From Chalciporus piperatus (Eukaryota; Basidiomycota; Agaricomycetes; Boletales; Boletaceae), in contig JBBPTG010000179.1 in NCBI GenBank assembly GCA_038093975.1, forward strand, positions 1-50,512: a stretch of DNA of 50,512 nt, written 5' to 3'. Both the position numbers and the translations under genes were made by a program. Position 1 is the stretch's first letter. Each line of letters opens with the position of its first letter. Below the pieces are notes generated by a model. It had not been told where the DNA came from, did no database searches, and worked only from the letters and a program-made list of their open reading frames with translations. Shown piece after piece: positions 1 to 11,741 of the stretch.

Positions 1-62
1 GTACTGTTCCGCCGCATATCGCTGACGGTGATTCAATTCCATTCGCCCGTGGTCAGAGGTCT

Positions 63-2336
63 ATGGATTCCGTCGGCGGCCCAGAAGCCAAAAAAGCTCG
101 TTGGTCTCCCACTTCTTTCAACGGCGCGACCCAGTCCAACGGTCACACCACGTCCGCCAACTCAAACGCCTCCACGCGTGATGTCTTCGCAAACTACGGC
201 TACGGTCCCCAAGCATCCATATCCCAATCATTCCAGCCTAGTTCTTCGCCTGCATTCACGCCTAACGCATTGTATTCTACACCATCGCTCAGTATCAATA
301 CCGCCCTGAATGGTCAGGGTATGCCAATGGGCGCACAGATGAGCCCCCACACAGGGGTCGGATTTGGACAACAGCAACAGCACTCAGGGCAACAGGGCCA
401 AGTAAACGGAGGAAACCCTTATGGTAATGCCGCCGCGTTTGGATACGGAATGCTGGGTATGGGTCTTCCGAGCGTGGGGATGTTAGGTGGATTCCCATAT
501 TCAAGTCAGTCGGGGAACTTTGCACACGTGCGTTCTTCTATTCCAAGGGAATTTTGGCGCTGTATTGGGCTAATTACGTTCTCTTACCTCTGTCGACAGC
601 ACTTTGCTCAACAACCTCGTCTTCCCTCTCTGAACGTCAACATTCCCCCTACACCGGGAGCTTATTCTCCTGCCGCTCTCTCAGCCGTGATCGGCGGCGT
701 TCCTAACGGAACTGCACGCACCGTATATATTGGCAACCTTCCAGCAACGGCTTCGGTCGACGAACTCCTTAACCTTGTACACTTCGGACCTCTTGAATCT
801 ATCCGAGTGCTTCCGGAAAAGTCATGTGTTTTCCTCTCCTTCCTCGACGCCCAAACCGCTGCATCGTTCCATGCCGACGCTACGATCAAGAAGCTATCTT
901 TACACGGACAGGAACTGAAGATTGGGTGGGGGAAACCCTCCCCTGTCCCTGCCCAAGTGCAACTTGCTATTCAGCAGAGTAATGCCAGTCGAAACGTCTA
1001 CGTAGGTGGTCTTGATGAAGGAATGACGGAGGAGATGTTGAGGGACGAGTTGAGTCGGTTCGGATTAATTGATCAGGTGAAGATCGTGAGGGACAAGAAC
1101 ATTGGGTTCGTACACTTTTTGAGCATCTCAGTTGCTACGAAGGTAAGTGTTGCATACATGCGTGATGCCGGGTTGGCTTGATGTTGATTTTGCCTTTTCT
1201 TTAGGTGGTCAACACGCTACCTACCGAACCGGCCTGGGCAGGCAAACGTGTCAACTATGGTAAAGATCGATGCGCATACATTCCTAAATCACAGCAAGCA
1301 GCTGCTCAAGCTGCACAGGCTGCCGCCGCGCAGTCTCTCGTCGCGCAATCTGCTCTCTCACCAAGTTCTGTGTCTCCCTTTGGGGGAGGCAACCCGTTCG
1401 GTGCTCCATTCTCCCCGTACCCATTCACGCCAGACGGCATGGGCATGAGTGCAGCTGGAGGCGTTGGAATGCAGAATCTGAACCGAACTGTCTACCTGGG
1501 CAACATCCATCCAGAGACATCGACCGAGGATTTGTGTAACGCGATTAGGGGAGGTGTGCTGCAGAGTGTACGATACATGCAGGACAAACACATTGCTGTG
1601 CGTATTTTCCCTGTCCCAAAGCTACTGTGTCCTGATGATATTGCGATGCGCACACGCAGTTTGTCACTTTTGTCGATCCAGCGGCTGCTTTCACGTTCTT
1701 CCAGGTGTCTTCTTACCAGGGTTTGACCTTGAACAATCGTCGACTCAAGATTGGTTGGGGAAAGAACTCGGGTCCCCTTCCACCTTCGCTCGCGCTGGCA
1801 GTGCATTCTGGTTCGACGCGGAACGTGTACATCGGTAACATTGAAGACTTTGAGTTGTTCAACGAGGAAAAGCTGAAGAGAGACTTTGGGGAGTTCGGCG
1901 ACATTGAACTTGTCAACTTCTTGAAGGAGAAGTGCGTAGCTGTTTTTTGTGATCCGCCGAAACAATTGATGACGTTTTTCCCAGGAACTGTGCCTTCGTC
2001 AATTTCACCAACATCTCGAATGCCATCAAAGCGATCGACGGTGTCAAGAATAAGCCGGACTATGCCAACCTCCGCATAGCCCATGGCAAAGACCGTTGTG
2101 CCAACCCGCCACGCTCAGGTCCTCAGGGTGGTTCTTCGAGGCGCACAGCAAGTGGTGCGGGTGCGGGTGCGGGTGCGGGTGCTGGCGCAGGTGTCGGTGA
2201 GACGGAAGAGGGCGAGGAGGAAGTCGTCGATGTGGACGACAGCATTGGTGACGAGAACGGTGTTACTGGACCTGGTCCCGAAGTCCCGGAAATGCGCCTT
2301 GAGGCCGACCACGAAGGCGCCAATGGCGCAAACTAA
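63..2336 (+). CDS. nrd1: Nrd1-type RNA-binding protein with four RRMs
   Basis: Spliced model: 63-527, 600-1142, 1205-1597, 1660-1931, 1985-2336, giving 674 residues with every junction in frame. Four RRMs are visible by their RNP2 and RNP1 strands: about 195-265 (TVYIGNLPA), 287-360 ([17 protein letters not shown]), 430-505 ([19 protein letters not shown]) and 522-600 ([17 protein letters not shown]). The repeated KIGWGK and YGKDRC/HGKDRC tails after the RRMs are typical of the fission yeast Nrd1/Msa family, which binds mRNA and restrains entry into sexual differentiation. The N-terminus is rich in Q, G, S and N. A Gly-Ala dipeptide tract and an acidic tail follow RRM4. The first intron is 72 nt with no in-frame stop, so retention would add 24 residues. 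Whether coding exons lie upstream of the window is unknown. Confidence 0.9.
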
Positions 2337-3698
2337 CCTATTGGCGCGTCGAACTTCTCTCCGGACGAAATCTGCATTCCCCCTTGATACCCCATCTCTC
2401 TCTCTGCGTACTATGTCGTCACTGGCTCTCTCATCATCCCATCTCTCTCTCTCTGCCTTCTGATCAAATCCCAAAACAACGGAAGCTTGTAAAGACGTCT
2501 AACCAAATGAGAGGGTTTGGCTCCGGATTTCCGTCGCTCCCGAACATCGTCCTGGCCCGGATGTCGAATTTGCAGCACTCTCGAGCCGTGTCTCTGATAT
2601 GGTATAGTGGAGTTTCCTCGTCATCGCTGCAATTCGACCCTCGTGCATGATGCATTCGAAGCAACGTAAAATACCTTTGGGCTATTGGTTGACATTCTTT
2701 ATTCATTTGGCTTTCGCTACCGTCTATAATTACGTTCATACTTCCCTTTACTTTATTAACGTTTTTGTCTCTTCCCTCTGTCATATACTCTTTCCCTTTT
2801 ATCTGATTCGTTTTCTGCTTGACACATACTTGTGTTTTGTACAGAAGTGTGTCCCCACCGGCGTACCCCGCACCCCCGTTCTCCATACTTATGCCTTTCA
2901 TTATCCCTATCGTGACAATGGGCTTTCCTTGTTCTCGATGCTGTCCTCACCCTGCTTCTCCGTGGACTGTACATCTCTCTGGCATATACGTTACCCGTGC
3001 TCCCTCCCAATCCGAACCCTATACATACGCACCAACATATCCCCATCGGTACATATACAGCTCTTTTTGACCAAATGTGCTAATCCAATCCAATCCTCGA
3101 GACTCTTCACAAGACTATAGAACTCGAGTCGCAGCGACGCTTGCAGTGCTGGCGCTTAGCCGCCAGATCAACTCAGTTGACTAGACGCTGCCAAACTTGT
3201 TCGGATCCATTGCAGGCTATGAGCATGACACAGTTATTATGTACACAACTCCGTCTCTGACATTTCAATTCTGAACCCAGCACTCGAGAGCCTCGCGTCC
3301 TGAAAGCTCGGCTTCGGGCCCTCGGAAAAGCTCAAGCGCATGCGATTCTCGTGATAAAGTGACGGCGCAAATCCGTGCAGCGTCCTAAACTTTTTTGTTC
3401 GTATGAAGCTGATCATCGATTGGCGGGGAGCCGAATAGACCCTCTGGCTACTTTACTGAAGGTTCAGGTATGTTTCCAAGGGTCCTTTCTACCCTGAACG
3501 ATTTTTTACTTAAGGAGGGCCTCGGTGGCGGTCGGTACATGTTTCGATCAGGTCCCCTCTGAACCCCAGGCACTTCAGACAAGCTCTGGATCCACACATT
3601 GCCGTTTGAAGTCCCCCTCCCCTCTCCACAGGCTTTATTAGTCTGCCCCTTCCAGCCGTTGAACAACTTTCCCTCTTTTATTCCTGCATTTCCAACTG
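2337..3698. other. 3' UTR and intergenic DNA
   Basis: No convincing gene. The first part is pyrimidine-rich and probably the 3' UTR of the RRM gene. The last 250 bases or so should hold the promoter of the next gene. Open frames here lack recognisable motifs or a good exon plan. Confidence 0.5.
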
Positions 3699-4788
3699 AT
3701 GGATTTCGACAAGACAAGCTTCTCGGTAGATTGGTACACTCCTAGTGGAACCACTTATGCGCGAAAGCGCGTTTCCTTCCCTAAATCAGCACGCATTAGC
3801 ATAGACGAATTCACTATAGACGCGCCGGTGGGTTCAAATCTGTTGACAATGGATAACGTTCAGCTGATGAATGTAAAGCTAGACGCTTCCTTGAACCAAG
3901 GAGGCGAGGTCGTTGAGAGACCTCGTACCTACTCTTTGGTATCAGGTTATTTGCCCCCCGAAGGATTACCCTGTTGGCCCTCCAGCGCTCCGCCGTCACA
4001 GCCCACCTTCACAGACTGTGAGGCATATCCTCTTCCCGTACCTCGCTCCCAATCATGTGATGTCCCTGCGGGCTGGAGGGCGCTGACGAGTCTGGGTCTT
4101 GATTTCGTCGCGGATGATGGCGCGTTCAGCGGTCCTGACTTTGATTGGTCATGGTTGGACGCCCTTGACGAGCAGCTCCTGCTCTCCCCCATAGAGTGCT
4201 TCACTGAGCTATGCTGGGCAGCGACGATCGACGAAGAAGGCTCTATGCCCGCACGGCACAAGAAGAACGCGCGGTCCTGTGCGCGTTCGTTCAAATATGA
4301 GAGCAAGCCAGCTTTTCCCGCATGGACGGCCAAAGATTATCCTGACAGGTTTGAAACCAGTCGACCTCTCGTCGCAAAGATAATGTTGCCCCACGAAACG
4401 GTGAGCTCTCTCGGCAAATATTTTTTTTCTCAAAACGTTGGATTACTAACTCGCCGCCTCAAAGTACTCGCAATACCTTTCTTCTCCATCTTCTGAATCA
4501 GTCACGACGTCCTCGCCAGCTTCAGAACAATTTCCGGTGCACTTTCTGTACACCGACCCCTGCGAGCATGGCCTTCGTTTTCCCGTTCAACCGACTCAAA
4601 CCATACATGCCCGACGGTTTCTGAAGAAGCAAAACCTCGCTCACACCTTGTCTCCAGATCAATCGGGGCGAGATAGTACTCCGAAATCTCGCCTTCGAAC
4701 AGCCAAGTCGACCAGTGCGCTTCGCATCGTTACGGACGCGTGCACGTCGTTGACTAGCCGTGCTAGGAAAGCCCCCGTCGCTCACTGA
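3699..4788 (+). CDS. Unknown protein, member A of a two-gene family in this window
   Basis: Two exons, 3699-4400 and 4465-4788, joined across a 64-nt intron with donor gtgagc, branch-like ctaac and acceptor aaag; the product is 341 residues. No named domain is recognised. The middle holds an acidic, aromatic motif near residues 148-178 with FDWSWLDALDEQLLLSP, then a Glu and LCW. The same motif occurs in the minus-strand gene at 41490-42331, so the two are paralogues. The C-terminal third is basic and rich in S, T and R. No signal peptide or membrane helix is seen. An acidic/aromatic patch in an otherwise disordered protein could be an interaction or activation segment, but this is speculation. 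Confidence 0.7.
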
Positions 4789-5423
4789 TCCATCCTGATC
4801 CGTCCGGTTTGTTTTTATATGTTAAACCCCACCCGTGGCATTTGTGCTCTATGCACATACTCCCTCCCTTCCGCAAGTTGGATGTCTTACACCCTACGCT
4901 CACTCGTTACGATGGTCGATATACGTTCATTCGTGCACTAATATACATACGAAAGACTAGTGGTGGATATGATTGTTACCATACATAATGGTATTAGCAT
5001 CGTAATCGTGTTCAAGTTGGTGTGCGTTGAAATTACGGAGATTGAGAATATACAACCGCGCGGGGTCATGAATCGGGAGATCCTGTCAATGCTTGACACA
5101 TTTCACACTTTCTCACCGCCCATCAATGTGACGTCAAGCGAATCGCGAATCAGTTCAGGCCCACTGAGTGCTGGCGAAAATCATTCCGAGACATTGCAAA
5201 CATATGAAACATACAACCGTCGTGTGGCGCTTTCGTAACGGGGTAAACGGGCGACTCAGGATTTCAAGCACTGAGGTGCACTAACTCGTAAGTAATCTTT
5301 CCAATTCGATACTTTGTCCGGTTCATCGCGGGAAAGACACAACAGTTGGTAAGATCGTGTCGTCATAAGTATCACAAACTCTCGAACACGAGAGGGGGAG
5401 GGTGAGAACCTATGGTAAGGTAC
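4789..5423. other. Intergenic DNA
   Basis: Nothing supported here beyond the likely 3' UTR of the preceding gene and DNA downstream of the degenerate ubiquitin-like pseudogene. Confidence 0.4.
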
Positions 5424-6176
5424 TTAGCATGGGAAGAGAGATTCGCAACGAGTACTTACAGGTTGGGGAATGCAGATTGAGGCAGGTGCGAGATCCAAAG
5501 TATCTAAGCATGAGTCTCGTGCAATTTTCAACAAGAACATTGTCTTTGTATCTTGTTCCGCGCCAGCCCTCGTTATGGTATCAATCTCGTGGCAACGGTG
5601 GCATAGGTGCTCCGGGATGTCAGCGCCATGCCAGTGTTTCGCGAGCAAGAATAACGTTGCCCTGGCTCAGAAATAAAGTTCCTGTCAGTGCACTAGAAGA
5701 AGCTTACTCCTTACCCGGTCGCGTCCAGTCCGAATCTTTCGCATGCCGCGGACACGACTTTCGCAACTATGTAGGGTCGTTGAAGTTCTCACCCCCATTC
5801 TTACATCTTGCTCCGATGCGCGATGCGCAACGGAAACCATACGAGTTTCTCAATTCAATTGAGCTAGCTTGCGAACTGCGTCCATCAAGGTAGGGGTCCC
5901 CTTCCGTACTTGCTTGCTAGATCAAATATGGGACTGGCAGTGTCGCGCACCTTGTACTTCTCTTCGCCTAGTTCTTCCGTCTCTCTGGAGTCGCTACTAG
6001 CACCACAGATAATTCAATGCATCACGAACGGTCCAAGTAACTCAAACAAAGAAAACTCGCCTTGAAAATCTTTGGAATAATGGTGTACACACTGTGATCT
6101 TTACCACAGCTTAGGATAAAGACTCTATTGTTTTGGGGGGATGTGCCGTGGTCCAGTCTAAACAGTTATGGACCAT
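5424..6176 (-). pseudogene. Broken tandem copy of the ubiquitin-like/SUMO-like gene
   Basis: This is a decayed duplicate of the gene at 6565-8085. At the 5' end the start at 6176 reads MVHNCLDWT, matching MVHNCVDWT of the intact copy, but hits a stop after about 21 codons. The following DNA still aligns with the next codons of the intact copy in shifted frames. The middle acidic exon is missing. Near the 3' end the SUMO-like half is recognisable (ACERFGLDAT, then TLFLL, then TITRAGAEQDT and FLLKIA), including the intron in the same place. Indels and stops upstream of that part break the frame. Inference: duplication, then deletion and decay. Confidence 0.65.
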
Positions 6177-6564
6177 CGGTTAGCGTACCGTGACTTTATG
6201 AGAGCAAATTACGGAGGTGATGAGACCGACAACGGGCTGTCTCAGAGATAAGTATTGAGCCAGTGAGGACCGAGCTCAAGTTCATCTGTGCGCGACGACG
6301 CGTCAAACGCGTCTGGCAGTCGCGCTTGCTGACGACACCCAACTTGCCGTCACCTGTAAATCTCCAATCTAGTTCACTCGGCTTTGTTTCTCGTTCCATT
6401 GCAGACCCTCGAACACATCGAGTGAGAAGAAAGAAGACTTCCCGTCATAGATCCGACCAAGGTCAATATTCCTACAAGATACAAGTTGCGCAGGGGATTG
6501 TAGGTTGATAAGGCATGAGATCCAAACTTGGAGTATCCAAGCATGAAGTCAGATTTGAGATATA
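6177..6564. other. Spacer between the two tandem copies
   Basis: It holds the 3' flank of the intact copy and the 5' flank of the broken copy. No separate gene is seen. Confidence 0.4.
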
Positions 6565-8085
6565 TCACGCGTCCCCTGCAATTTTCAGCAAGAACTTCGT
6601 TTCCGTATCATGTTCCGCACCGGCCCTTGATATGGTATCATTTTTGTCGCACGGGAATAGATTCTCCTCTGTATCGCCATCACCGTCCACCGAAACGATC
6701 AAGTATAGCGTTGCCCTGGATGACGCGTCTAACCCCTTGAATGCCAGATGAAGAGGTTCCACTTACCGGGTAGCATCCAGTCCGAATGATTTGCATGCTC
6801 CAGCCATTACTTTTGAAACTTTGGTCGAGTTCTTCGTAGTGAATTTCGACTCTTGCTTCGATGCCCGATGTGCGACGCGAATCATGAGTTTCTGACTATC
6901 GCTGGGCTCGACAGTACGCGTAGGTTGAGACTCTTCCTGCGATTGGGATGCAGGGCGTACTAGGGAAGTCGGTTTCATTAGCTCGCGTCACCATGGACGC
7001 AACTGAAACAAGCATACAACCCTGTGAACCTCGTTCATCATTGTACAACCGGGAACCACTTTCCCGCCTTTCTTCTTTTATTGGCTTGCCTACACATCGT
7101 TTGAATTTTCGATAGGTTCATGCAATTGGCAAGAACTCACTAGATCGCCTCGGTGCCTCCTGTGACTGTAAGTCTGCCTGAGGTCTTCGTTGGGAGCTTT
7201 CGTCTTTCTCTTTATTGACTACATTACCAGTGATTCGATGAGTTACTGCAGCCGTACAAGGGAGGAGTTACTGACTTTCTCTCGGTGGCGAAACAGTCAG
7301 AGGACGCGACGGCTTCGCTGGTGGTGCATCCTCTCGTTCTGATTGATCGCTTGCATCTTCGTCTTCGGACACCACCCATTGTCGACCTCGTGACCTTGGC
7401 AGAGGGGCGGCGCTAACGTCTTCTTCCCAAGGCTGTTCAGGTTCTTGGAGGAGAGGTTCCTCATGTTCGGTTTCGTCGCCGTGTTCATGATCCGAGGGAG
7501 GATTTTGTCTGATTGATTCCTTTCCCGAGGGGTTCTGCTTGCTACTCAGTCGGCGCTCAGCTTGTGAACTATCGTCGTCATGTGCTTCCGGGAAGAGATC
7601 TGGTGTTCTGAGACCGAGTTCTTCACCTAGCGGCTCAAGCATCGCTTGCTGATTTTCTTCTGTTACTCCTAAATTGAATGACCCGCCTCATAAGCGAAAG
7701 GATGGTGCTGACCGGTTTCATGATTCAGCCGACCATCTTGAATGTCCCCGCAAATCTCGACAGAAGCGCATCCGATATACGGACTCATACGCTCCCATGC
7801 GCTTTCAGTGATTCTTGCTGGCAACCCATCGCACAGATTAACACAAGAGGAATAAAGCTTGATTTCGACGTTAGCAAGTCCAAACTCTCGGATCGCCATT
7901 TCCTTTAGGGTCTAAGTATTAATGGTCAGGAGATAACAATGGGCGAAACGAGAGAAAAGACACGAAAATACCTTGAAGTCCTTCGGAATACTCGTGTACA
8001 CACGATCGTCACCCCAGGTGAGGACCAAGAGTGGTATTTTCCGCGCTGGAGGACTCGCGGTCCAGTCTACACAGTTATGCACCAT
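6565..8085 (-). CDS. Protein with N-terminal ubiquitin-like and C-terminal SUMO-like folds
   Basis: Exons on the minus strand: 8085-7972, 7911 to 7734 or 7713, 7668-7276, 6959-6767, 6715-6565. Both donors for the second intron (7733 or 7712) keep phase 1. The third intron, 7275-6960, is long for this genome (316 nt) and may hide a small exon. The N-terminal 95 residues alternate strands and helices like a beta-grasp domain (LLVLTWGDD, then KTLKEMAIREFGL, then SAWERM before a final strand). The middle is acidic and low-complexity. The last 100 residues look like a Rad60-SLD/SUMO-like fold: IRVAH, STKVSKVMAGACKSFGLD, then DTEENLFPCDKNDTI and a final strand. There is no C-terminal Gly-Gly, so it is more likely a domain fold than a conjugated modifier. 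Fold assignment is by pattern only. Confidence 0.6.
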
Positions 8086-8640
8086 CGGTTAACTTTGGTG
8101 AGCGGGTTACGGTGAAAATGATACAGAAAACTGGCTGGGAGATGCTTGACCTGGTGTTAGTAAAATACAAAGAAACGTTGTCCATCGTTACGCCGCCTAC
8201 GTATGTAATTGAAACGCGTCAAGGTCAGGACTAAGTCACGTGTGCGCGAATTATACTACTACACGCCCAAATCAAATAATCAAATAACTAACGCACGACG
8301 AAAAAGCACGTGACCTACCCGACGCCTCTCGCGCTTGCTGCGCTTATGCCGCTTGCGTCGGCAGAGGCCAAAACCATGTGGTTTTTCCTTTTCCGTCGTT
8401 CTCGCTTACTGTAGCTGCACAGCACGGTCCTTTCTGGGCTGGCTCGGAATCTCTCTTCTCCCTCCCTCCCTCCCTCACTCAACTTCCCCACTCCTCTTGC
8501 TCATTTATACCATTGTATACGCGATCCACAGCATTAAGTGGTGCCTCGGGTCATTACCTAAGACTTCTTTTTCGTTTCCCTCGCTGCCTTTAGAGGAGCC
8601 CCTAGGAAGGGCAGAATTGTGTCTTGATACATAGTGATTT
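8086..8640. other. Promoter side of the ubiquitin-like gene plus unassigned DNA
   Basis: Contains CACGTG near 8308 and a 7-bp inverted repeat (CCGACGC at 8319-8325, GCGTCGG at 8355-8361) with a GC-rich loop. A pyrimidine-rich run lies near 8450-8490. No gene is supported. Confidence 0.35.
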
Positions 8641-9177
8641 TTGCAGTCCTCTCACTTGAGAGTGATTAGTCCACGCCGGGGTCGTGCCTGGTTTGTGAGG
8701 GACGACTGGGAGCCACTGTGGTCGCGCAGTCCCAGGCTGAGTCTACGTAACATCAAATAAAGTTGAATAGTTTTGAGATAGTTAGTTTTCTTCAGTTATG
8801 ATTAGGATAGTCCAAATTGGTGATTGACTGGATATCCGCCAGGACGTGATTGAAGGGTCGCTGAGAGACCTGGACCCCTGGTTTTACCACGGCCACTTTT
8901 TTACGTATACTCAACAATAGATAGAATTATGTCAACTCCTCCAACCTCACCACAATGGGCTCAAAATACTGCTCGCCAAGCTGAGTGAGATCAATGTGTT
9001 TTGGGTTCTCCACCATTCCGTCAACAGCCATATCCACAACTTCCTTCACCTCCACATAATGCACCCCCTGCATTGCTGGTAAGTATTATATTCTCCGCTA
9101 TTTTGTACATATTTTAATTATGCTTGCATAGAACTATCCTCCTGTCCCAGTACATCAGTATCCTGGATTACCCCGCA

Positions 9178-10338
9178 ATGCAACATCATGAGATTCAACG
9201 TGCATGGCGTGTTCATCATCATCAGCCTCATAACCCAGATTTCCCACTGCCACCTATGCAACCAGCATATGGTGAAAACTGTGTAAACTATCATCAAAAT
9301 CTGATGAACAATTTTCAGCATACACACGAGGAACATGTTCGAAACCGTAATGCTAGGCATAGGCAACAGCCTCCGAGTCTAAATCAACCCAATTTTGTTC
9401 TACCACCACCATTCCCACCATTCCCACCACCACCACAGCATGTTGAACAGGAGCAGTACCATGTTGAACTAGAGTGTATTCATCAACAGCAGCGTTTGCA
9501 ACAGCGAGTGGTTTCTCAGGCAAACATTCAGCAACAGGTGCTTGGCCATATAGTGGCAGAGCAAGATGGAGCTCACAGAGTTCGTCGGCAGATAGAAGAA
9601 CGAGAAGAAGATGTAGTAGTGGAGCAAGAGAGAGTTCAGAGAGTTCGCCAGCAGATAGGAGAACAAGAGCATGGGGTTCAGAGAGTTCACCAGCAAATAG
9701 AGGAACAGGAGGTGATTGCAATGGTAGAGCATGAAAGAGTTCGTCAGCAAATAGAAATGGATGAGGCAATTGTTTTGCAACGTAATAGAGAACAGAACGA
9801 ACAGGAATTATGGGGTGGGCTTTATAGAGAGAATGATCAGCTCTCTCAGGATCATTATCAAGAAGATAGAGCTCGAAACCAAGGACAGCCTAATCCTGAA
9901 GCTCCAGCCCCAGACCGCGGTAATTCTGATGACTCAGATGACTCAGATAATGATCACCATAACAATAGGCCGTTATTTCCGCCACCTGTACTTAGGCAGG
10001 AGAACCAAGGAGTACAAGGTGGTGACAACAATGTTGTCTTTATTCCTCAAGTTGCCTTGGATGTCAACAAAGATGAATTCCCTGTTCCACTTCGTCGCTT
10101 ACAATTCCCAGTTCGCCTTGCCTATGCCATGACAATCAATAAAGCTCAGGGACAAAGTGTCAAACATGTTGGTTTGGATCTACGCACACCTGTCTTCTCA
10201 CATGGACAATTATATGTGGCCCTTTCCCGCTGCACAAATCCTCGAAATCTAAAGGTTGCATTTCCTCCTGACCAAAATACAAACAACACAGTAAATACAG
10301 TGTATTCAGAGGTACTCAGGAATGTACTGAATAACTAA
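9178..10338 (+). CDS. Truncated Helitron helicase fused behind a coiled-coil region
   Basis: One open exon of 386 residues from the first ATG at 9178. An acceptor (tgcatag, ending at 9131) lies upstream in phase with the frame, and a donor (gtaagt) lies near 9082, so an earlier exon is likely but not resolved. The N-terminal half is rich in H, P and Q, then gives repeated blocks of the kind [10 protein letters not shown] and RQIEEREE, predicted coiled coil, then an acidic segment. The last 90 residues hold helicase motifs V and VI of the Pif1-like Helitron helicase ([11 protein letters not shown] and [10 protein letters not shown]). Walker A and B are missing, so there is no ATPase core. It may be a remnant or a domesticated fusion. 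Confidence 0.75.
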   Translation: MQHHEIQRAWRVHHHQPHNPDFPLPPMQPAYGENCVNYHQNLMNNFQHTHEEHVRNRNARHRQQPPSLNQPNFVLPPPFPPFPPPPQHVEQEQYHVELECIHQQQRLQQRVVSQANIQQQVLGHIVAEQDGAHRVRRQIEEREEDVVVEQERVQRVRQQIGEQEHGVQRVHQQIEEQEVIAMVEHERVRQQIEMDEAIVLQRNREQNEQELWGGLYRENDQLSQDHYQEDRARNQGQPNPEAPAPDRGNSDDSDDSDNDHHNNRPLFPPPVLRQENQGVQGGDNNVVFIPQVALDVNKDEFPVPLRRLQFPVRLAYAMTINKAQGQSVKHVGLDLRTPVFSHGQLYVALSRCTNPRNLKVAFPPDQNTNNTVNTVYSEVLRNVLNN

Positions 10339-10431
10339 ATTGTTGCCTTTGTTCTCTCTAATCATGATCTGTAAATATTGTATGCTAATGTAAAAGAATT
10401 TTCGAGTTTTTGAAGCTCATGAACTGCTGCC

Positions 10432-10462
10432 TGTGCCAACGGCACAACGGGTGAAAACCTAG
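10432..10462 (+). repeat. Helitron 3' terminal hairpin and CTAG
   Basis: Stem TGTGCC / GGCACA with loop AAC, then 12 nt, then CTAG and a flanking T. This matches the canonical right end that directs termination of Helitron rolling-circle transposition. Confidence 0.75.
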
Positions 10463-11741
10463 TCAAGTTTTCCGGGGGCAGACGATTGACGGAAATGGTT
10501 AGCACAATATATTTTGGATATTGTATGAAGATAAGTGTGACATGCTTGGAGTGATTTGGCCACCGTCCGCGGTACGGCAGGTGTGACATATCAGTGTGAC
10601 ATAAATCCTTGGATGTCCACTGGATGTCTGGAGAAGGTCCAGGGATCGTTTGATTGACAACCGGACAACGTCGCACTCCGAGCATCAGGCAAATGTGTGA
10701 CTGTATACTGTACTGCCATACCAAGTAAGATGTCTAGCTAACATGACCTCACTGTCTGGCAAACATTGTTCGAGCATCCAAACCAAGTAAGTAGTAGCAT
10801 GATTTATTTCCTCGAGCACAGACGAAAGGCAAGTAATGTCCTTTTTTCCCTAAACCACCAGGTGGTCCCAATCACTGAAAATGCGGACAAATTTAATCTA
10901 TGGTGCTATAGAAGTGTTCGTAAGAAAATGTATTAATAATGGTAGGTTAGACTAATCAAGTGTAGCCAACAATTCCTTAATGCATCGGGACTTGAACGAA
11001 ATTTTGTGAGTGAAATCACGTGATGGCGGTTGATTACACTTGCGCGGCAAATTGAAACTCAACCGTTCTCTCCTCACCACTCTTTAGCCCTGCAAGTCAT
11101 TGACCATGCACCCAGGTCTGGCCCGAGCAAGTCCTGCGAGCCCGGAGCACTCTGCCAACACGAGCGCGACCACGGTACCACCTCACAGCCGCGTCCCGCA
11201 ACTCTACTCAACCGCCCTCACTGACGGCTTTCCCAGCCTTGGCTCTCACTTATGTACACACTGTTGGCTCGTCTCTACCCGTATATTCAATCTACAGTAC
11301 TGTGTATCCATAGTATAGTCATTCAATCCATTTTGATGTTAAGCCATTCCCTCGCTGTCCCTGTGCTACTGTTCGAGCGAATATAAATCCATTTGTTGCC
11401 GTGAAATTGTATAAAAACCTGGTGTCCCTTGGATGTCTGCTGGATAGCTAGTGGATGTCGAGGTTGAGGTTGTCGACACAGGGCTTGAAACATAAATGCG
11501 ATGTTCAACTAGATAGCCAACTAACGATAGCGCGAAACGAATAGATTTCGTGCGGCAAGTGGTAATGTCCACATTTGGCGGGTCGCTCACCAAGCAATTG
11601 CCGGAAATGCTCAGCCACACCGCCAACTGACATCAGCCCGACATAAACCAATTTTAGCGTCCGTGGGACGTCAGCTTACTTTAGGCGTGTAGTACTAGTA
11701 GCAGTTGCTCTTCTAAGTTCTGCTACTACTCCAGCGATTCT
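10463..11741. other. Intergenic DNA, no supported gene
   Basis: A 72-codon open frame starts at 11100 (11106 without the first ATG) downstream of an ATCACGTGAT palindrome near 11014-11023, but it has no recognisable motif. Two short similar stretches around CATCCA (near 10612-10630 and 11425-11455) may be old repeats. Nothing else is supported. Confidence 0.35.

Larger units (their letters stand above)
8641..10462 (+). mobile_element. Helitron remnant (5' end not located)
   Basis: The DNA here is clearly more AT-rich than its flanks. The 3' end is diagnostic: a 6-bp stem with a 3-nt loop (10432-10446), 12 nt further on the tetranucleotide CTAG (10459-10462), followed by T, as expected for Helitron insertion between A and T. 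Inside is an ORF whose last 90 residues are the C-terminal end of a Helitron Rep/helicase. The Rep nuclease and most helicase motifs are absent, so the copy cannot be autonomous. The left boundary could not be fixed to an A-TC junction; 8641 is approximate. Confidence 0.7.

Noticed and set aside
5402..5893. 163-codon plus-strand open frame
   Set aside because: Antisense to the decayed SUMO-like copy and without motifs of its own.
11100..11318. Possible small gene MHPGLARAS..
   Set aside because: Promoter-like CACGTG upstream, but low-complexity, short and without continuation across a splice site.
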